DNA of 51,915 bases from SYFY01 sp031385325 (lineage in GTDB: Bacteria > Pseudomonadota > Gammaproteobacteria > Pseudomonadales > Azotimanducaceae): positions 1-51,915 of the forward strand of contig JANNBJ010000032.1 in NCBI GenBank assembly GCA_031385325.1, read 5' to 3'. This document shows, in pieces, positions 48,804-51,915 of this stretch (positions are counted from its first letter, which is position 1; every line of letters starts with the position of its first letter). Under the pieces are notes generated by a model. That model saw only the letters and a program-made list of their open reading frames with translations. It did not search any database and was not told the DNA's origin. A program made the position numbers and the translations under genes.

Positions 48804-49769
48804 ATGACCCTGGCACTGTCCTGTGCATTTGCGACCTCGGATCAAAGTCACGAACACGCCCGCATCGCGGAAGAGCTGGGCTATGAACGCGCCTGGTTCT
48901 ACGACTCACCCGCGCTGTACCCGGATGTGTGGGTGCAACTGTGCCGAGCCGCAGAACGCACCCGTCGGATCGGCCTTGGCCCGGCCGTGCTGGTGCCCAG
49001 CCTTCGGCATCCCATGACCAATGCGGCGGCGATTGCGACCCTCGCCAGCATTGCCGGCGTTGACCGTGTGGCGGTTGCCATTGGCTCCGGTTTCACCGGC
49101 CGGCTCACCCTCGGCCAGCGACCGCTGCCCTGGAAAATGGTGGAGCACTATGTTCGCACCGTACAAGCGCTGCTGCGTGGTGAGCAGGTGGAGTGGGAAG
49201 GCGCACCTATTTGCATGATGCACCCCGCTGGTTTTGGCGCGGCCCGCCCCATCAATGTGCCGTTCATCATTGCGGCCGCGGGTCCAAAGGGCATCGACGT
49301 GGCACAGAGAATCGGGCAGGGCGTGTTTGCCTCAGCGCCGATCCCAGGATTTGCACGCAGCGTCTTGTTAGCCATGGGTACGGTGTTGCTCGACGGCGAG
49401 TCGGCTGGCTCGGCGCGCGCCATCGCCGCGGCCGGACACGCCGCCGCCGTGGGGCTGCATTGGGCGACGGAATTCGATGCACTGGATTCATTGCCAGGCG
49501 GTCAGCAGTGGGCCGCAGCTTATGATTCGGTGCCCACACGTGAACGACACCTGGCTCTGCATGACCAGCACCTGATTGCAGTCAATGACCGGGATCGCGC
49601 GTTTGTGACTGGCGAAATGCTGGCGGCTCAGAAACTGGCGCAAACACCGGATGCCTGGAAACAACAGCTGCAGCGCTTCGAGCGTGCAGGGGTGACCGAG
49701 ATTGCCTATCAACCGGCAGGCCCGGATATTCCGGGTGAGCTTGAGCGGTTTGCCCGGCTTGTGCAGTGA
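48804..49769 (+). CDS. LLM-class flavin-dependent oxidoreductase
   Basis: A 321-residue TIM-barrel enzyme of the luciferase-like monooxygenase / F420-dependent reductase superfamily, probably cytoplasmic. Diagnostic segments are HARIAEELGYERAWFYDS (first helix and strand), RIGLGPAVLVPSLRHP, AIGSGFTGRLTLGQRPLPW, and PFIIAAAGPKGIDVAQRIG, which forms the flavin phosphate site. Members use FMN or F420; a gammaproteobacterium would more likely use FMN, but cofactor and substrate cannot be read from sequence. The ATG at 48804 follows tgtggag. Its stop overlaps the next gene start (GTGA). Confidence 0.87.
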   Translation: MTLALSCAFATSDQSHEHARIAEELGYERAWFYDSPALYPDVWVQLCRAAERTRRIGLGPAVLVPSLRHPMTNAAAIATLASIAGVDRVAVAIGSGFTGRLTLGQRPLPWKMVEHYVRTVQALLRGEQVEWEGAPICMMHPAGFGAARPINVPFIIAAAGPKGIDVAQRIGQGVFASAPIPGFARSVLLAMGTVLLDGESAGSARAIAAAGHAAAVGLHWATEFDALDSLPGGQQWAAAYDSVPTRERHLALHDQHLIAVNDRDRAFVTGEMLAAQKLAQTPDAWKQQLQRFERAGVTEIAYQPAGPDIPGELERFARLVQ

Positions 49770-50320
49770 CACCGCGCGCAGGTTCGGCTCGATGCACACA
49801 CCCGATGGTGTTGATCGTCTTGTCTGGTGCGTTGTGGGGGTGTGTGTCAGTCGATGCGAATCTCAAATACACCAGTGGCACCGAAGCCCTGGGAGAGGGG
49901 CGATACGATCAGGCCATTACGGACCTGGCTGAAGCCGTCAGGCTCGATCCTGAATCGGCGCGTTCATTCAACAACCTCGCAGCCGCTTACTTTGGAGCTG
50001 GGCAAGTCCGACAAGGCTGGCCGCACGTTCGAACGGCGTACGCACTGGATTCGCGAGATCGCTTCGTTCGCGCCAATCTGCTGCGGCACCTCGGCCAACT
50101 GATTCATGACGGCGGGCTTGAGAATGGCTCGTCCAAAATCTCAGTGGTTGAGTGGCTTGGCGAGCCGGATACCCGGCAGACCGATCCGGAAGGAGAGACC
50201 TGGCGGTACGGATCACTCGGCATTCGTTTTGTAGATAACCAGCTTGCGGGCGCCATTCAAATCGACAAACTGCGAAAAAAGGCAAGGGGACGACCATGCG
50301 CGGTATGCGGCTCAGGATGA
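49766..50320 (+). CDS. TPR-containing probable lipoprotein
   Basis: A 184-residue protein. Hydrophobic MVLIVLSGALWGC with a lipobox-like end (LWGC) suggests a lipoprotein signal, beginning either at GTG 49766, used here, or at ATG 49805. A TPR pair occupies about residues 36-105 (GTEALGEGRYDQAITDLAEA, LDPESARSFNNLAAAYFGAG). The C-terminal ~55 residues (VVEWLGEPDTRQTDPEGETW, then YGSLGIRFVDNQL) resemble the SmpA/BamE-like fold found in outer-membrane lipoproteins. The gene overlaps both neighbours: four bases with the LLM gene and 25 with the phosphatase-like gene. The last residues (ARGRPCAVCGSG) are probably of little functional weight. Confidence 0.7.
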   Translation: MTPRAGSARCTHPMVLIVLSGALWGCVSVDANLKYTSGTEALGEGRYDQAITDLAEAVRLDPESARSFNNLAAAYFGAGQVRQGWPHVRTAYALDSRDRFVRANLLRHLGQLIHDGGLENGSSKISVVEWLGEPDTRQTDPEGETWRYGSLGIRFVDNQLAGAIQIDKLRKKARGRPCAVCGSG

Positions 50321-50883
50321 ATCAGCCTCGTGTGACGATGCTGGTTGTGTTTGGCATGATCGCTATGATCGGCACCGCGTGGGCAGGTGCGACTGATACG
50401 ACCGCCAGCAAAAATGAAGGAGCAGAAGGTATGAGCATTGAAGGCAGCTACAACTTTCGCCGTGTGAACGACCGGGTCACGACCTCTGGTGTGGTGGGTG
50501 ACAAACGACTGGCAAGCCTTCAGGCGCAGGGTTATGGCGCCTTGATCAACCTGCTGCCAAACCAGAGTGAGTATGCGGTGCCGGAAGAGGGTGGCATCGT
50601 GACAGGCCAGGGACTGCGCTACTTCTACATCCCGGTGGACTTTGATGCGCCGACCCAGGCTGATTTTGATGCGTTTGTGCAGGCCATGGATGACGTTGGC
50701 GACAAGACTGTTCATGTGCACTGTGCCGCCAACTTTCGGGTGAGTGCGTTTTATAGTTTGTATGCAATGCGCAAAGGGCTATGGACTGCGGAAGAGGCCG
50801 ACAAGTTCATTGAGGGGCTGTGGAATCCGGCGGAGCATCCGGTTTGGGCTGGGTTTATTGCGGAGCAGAGGGCTCGGCGATAA
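50296..50883 (+). CDS. Exported phosphatase-like protein with an atypical Cys loop
   Basis: A 195-residue protein with an N-terminal signal-like segment (TMLVVFGMIAMIGTAWA, about 14-30), so it is likely periplasmic. The mature part follows the small dual-specificity phosphatase/DUF442 plan: INLLPNQSEYAVPEEG, FYIPVDFDAPTQADFDAFVQ, and the active-site-like VHVHCAANFRVSAFYSLY. In standard enzymes the loop is HCx5R; here only four residues separate Cys from Arg (HCAANFR). The end WNPAEHPVWAGFI is also patterned. ATG 50296 follows aagggga. Activity on phosphate esters is uncertain for this loop form. It lies at the end of the LLM-TPR-phosphatase gene string. Confidence 0.8.
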   Translation: MRGMRLRMNQPRVTMLVVFGMIAMIGTAWAGATDTTASKNEGAEGMSIEGSYNFRRVNDRVTTSGVVGDKRLASLQAQGYGALINLLPNQSEYAVPEEGGIVTGQGLRYFYIPVDFDAPTQADFDAFVQAMDDVGDKTVHVHCAANFRVSAFYSLYAMRKGLWTAEEADKFIEGLWNPAEHPVWAGFIAEQRARR

Positions 50884-50904
50884 CTCTGGCACGTGAAAAC
50901 ACTT

Positions 50905-50934
50905 GGTCCATGACTGGAAGGTCTAGTCGGGACC
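50905..50934 (+). terminator. Probable terminator after the phosphatase-like gene
   Basis: GGTCC (50905-50909) pairs with GGACC (50930-50934), and GACT (50912-50915) with AGTC (50925-50928), with a small internal bulge and a nine-base loop. It starts 22 bases after the stop codon and is followed by gttctt. It suits the end of the operon, although the T run is poor. Confidence 0.4.
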
Positions 50935-51513
50935 GTTCTTCAGATCTCAGGCGATTCAACGTAACCACTCAGTTGCTCACTAATCGTGAAGAGGCGCGGC
51001 TTGCACTTCCGAAGCTGTCGTCTTCCGTCCGCCGGCAGTACAGTGACTGACCTGCGCAGGACTGAACTCTTATTTTTATTGTCGCCACCGAGTCGAGTGA
51101 ACGGAATAGTTCGGCAGCTGCCCTCTCGAAAAACTCCGCTACAGAACTGGCGATTCGAATTCTAACTCAATCAACTTCGTCGGATTCGTGACGATTTCCT
51201 TGTTGGACCACGGTTCGTTTGGTCGGACCACACTTCACTGCGTCTAGACCGGGGCGGATAGTTCGTTCTTTGGTTTCCCATGAAAGCCGGAAAGCCGAAG
51301 CGCAGATGAGCGGAAGCCGTACCCTTTCGTGCGAAATTGGCTGGCTTTTCGCGTTGTAAAAAGGGAGGGTTTCCATATGTTCCCGGTAGTGTCGGGATTC
51401 CTTGGTGGTAAGCTTTTGAAAGCAAGAGAGTTTGGACAGGGAGGGGGTATGGCCAGCGTGATGGATGGACGAAGATCATCCACTTTCTGTTAGGCGAAGG
51501 TGGAAAGGTGCCG
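50935..51513. other. Gene-poor region with altered composition
   Basis: About 580 bp with no convincing gene. Short open frames exist on the minus strand between 51167 and 51483, but none has a ribosome site, a recognised domain or neighbour-like codon use. The sequence contains a tandem GAAAGCCG repeat (near 51283-51298), AT-rich blocks (ttatttttattg near 51070) and a short hairpin TGGATG...CATCCA near 51464-51484. It resembles a repeat-rich or decayed intergenic region at an island border. Confidence 0.4.
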
Positions 51514-51915
51514 ATGAAACCAGTATTCGTGTTCGTCGATATGCTTGAAGATTTCTTCGCTTCACCACCGCTGTCGGATCATAGACTCGACATATGCAGG
51601 GCAATCAATGATCTAACTGAGTTTGCAAGAGAGCATGAATATCCGATCGTTTGGATTCGGCAGGAGTTCCAGCCTGATCTTAGCGACGCATATCTCTCAA
51701 TGCGAGACACTGGCAATCGCATCACGATTAGAGGAACTGGAGGCAGCGTTCTCCTTGCGGAGCTCAAGCAGTCCCCCAACGATCGTGAGATCGTAAAAAA
51801 GAGGTACAGCGGGTTCTTTGGAACTGGGCTAGCGAAACTCTTGGCTGAGCTCAGTTGCGACAAAATCGTTCTAGGCGGAGTGAATACGCACGCATGCATC
51901 CGAGCAACTGCGGTT
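51514..51915 (+). CDS. Isochorismatase-like cysteine hydrolase, 5' part
   Basis: 134 codons, cut by the window edge. The fold signature is FVFVDMLEDFFA (catalytic Asp), the lysine segment IVKKRYSGFFGTGL, and the nucleophile region LGGVNTHACIRATAV (Cys). These three form the isochorismatase-family triad; the family includes isochorismatases, nicotinamidases and other amidases, so the substrate is open. Start ATG 51514 follows ggaaagg with good spacing. Codon use differs from the rest of the window (AGA, AGG, ATA, CTA are frequent) and GC is lower, which suggests recent transfer. The gene continues to the right. Confidence 0.87.
   Translation, partial: MKPVFVFVDMLEDFFASPPLSDHRLDICRAINDLTEFAREHEYPIVWIRQEFQPDLSDAYLSMRDTGNRITIRGTGGSVLLAELKQSPNDREIVKKRYSGFFGTGLAKLLAELSCDKIVLGGVNTHACIRATAV

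Noticed and set aside
51489..51495. GTTAGGC resembling an integron attC core site before the isochorismatase-like gene
   Set aside because: No complementary RYYYAAC partner was found 60-140 bases upstream, so no attC structure can be drawn.

Overview
The window looks like chromosomal DNA of a gammaproteobacterium outside the Enterobacterales. It has a gammaproteobacterial ZipA, an Smc-type rather than MukB condensin, the gene order smc-zipA-ligA seen in pseudomonad-like lineages, a complete ccmABCDEFGHI cytochrome c maturation operon, TtcA and a YheU-family protein. GC content looks moderately high with CGN/CTG-type codons until about 50.9 kb. Beyond that point composition and codon choice change. 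No rRNA, tRNA, CRISPR array, transposase or integrase was seen.

Layout. (1) 1-3.25 kb: the 3' end of ttcA, then on the same strand a cytochrome P450, a small lipoprotein, a VOC-fold protein and a DoxX membrane protein. (2) 3.3-10.3 kb, minus strand: an OmpR-type response regulator overlapping a 2107-residue sensor that joins a Ser/Thr kinase, an NTPase, a helical repeat region, GAF, PAS, histidine kinase, receiver and HPt domains. (3) 10.7-20.7 kb: yheU, then four exported proteins (367, 179, 441 and 2136 aa). All carry or resemble DUF11/Ig-like domains, and the last ends in a predicted outer-membrane beta-barrel. Two strong hairpins lie just before the giant gene. This is the best candidate for an undescribed surface system. 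(4) 20.8-24.3 kb: a TonB-dependent receptor overlapping ppnN by one base. (5) 24.4-31.3 kb: ccmABCDEFGHI, mostly with 4-bp overlaps, making the machinery that carries heme across the membrane and attaches it to apocytochromes c.

(6) 31.4-38.3 kb: smc, zipA and ligA. ligA is broken by an apparent one-base deletion near 37427-37430. (7) 38.5-41.9 kb: a bactofilin, a methyltransferase-like protein and the helicase DinG. (8) 41.8-45.4 kb, minus strand: a second DoxX protein and an M16 insulinase-type lipoprotein protease whose 3' end runs antisense into dinG. (9) 45.6-48.8 kb: a glycine-zipper surface antigen, a PepSY-like exported protein and a PhoP/PhoQ-like two-component pair. (10) 48.8-50.9 kb: an LLM-class oxidoreductase, a TPR lipoprotein and a phosphatase-like protein with an atypical Cys loop. 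(11) 50.9-51.9 kb: about 600 bp without a convincing gene, then the start of an isochorismatase-like hydrolase with foreign-looking codon use, cut by the window edge.

Three regulatory themes stand out. The multi-domain kinase and its regulator sit next to the DUF11 locus and might control it (inference). The PhoPQ-like pair follows a PepSY protein, a common pairing. Most operons show 1-4 bp start/stop overlaps that suggest translational coupling.
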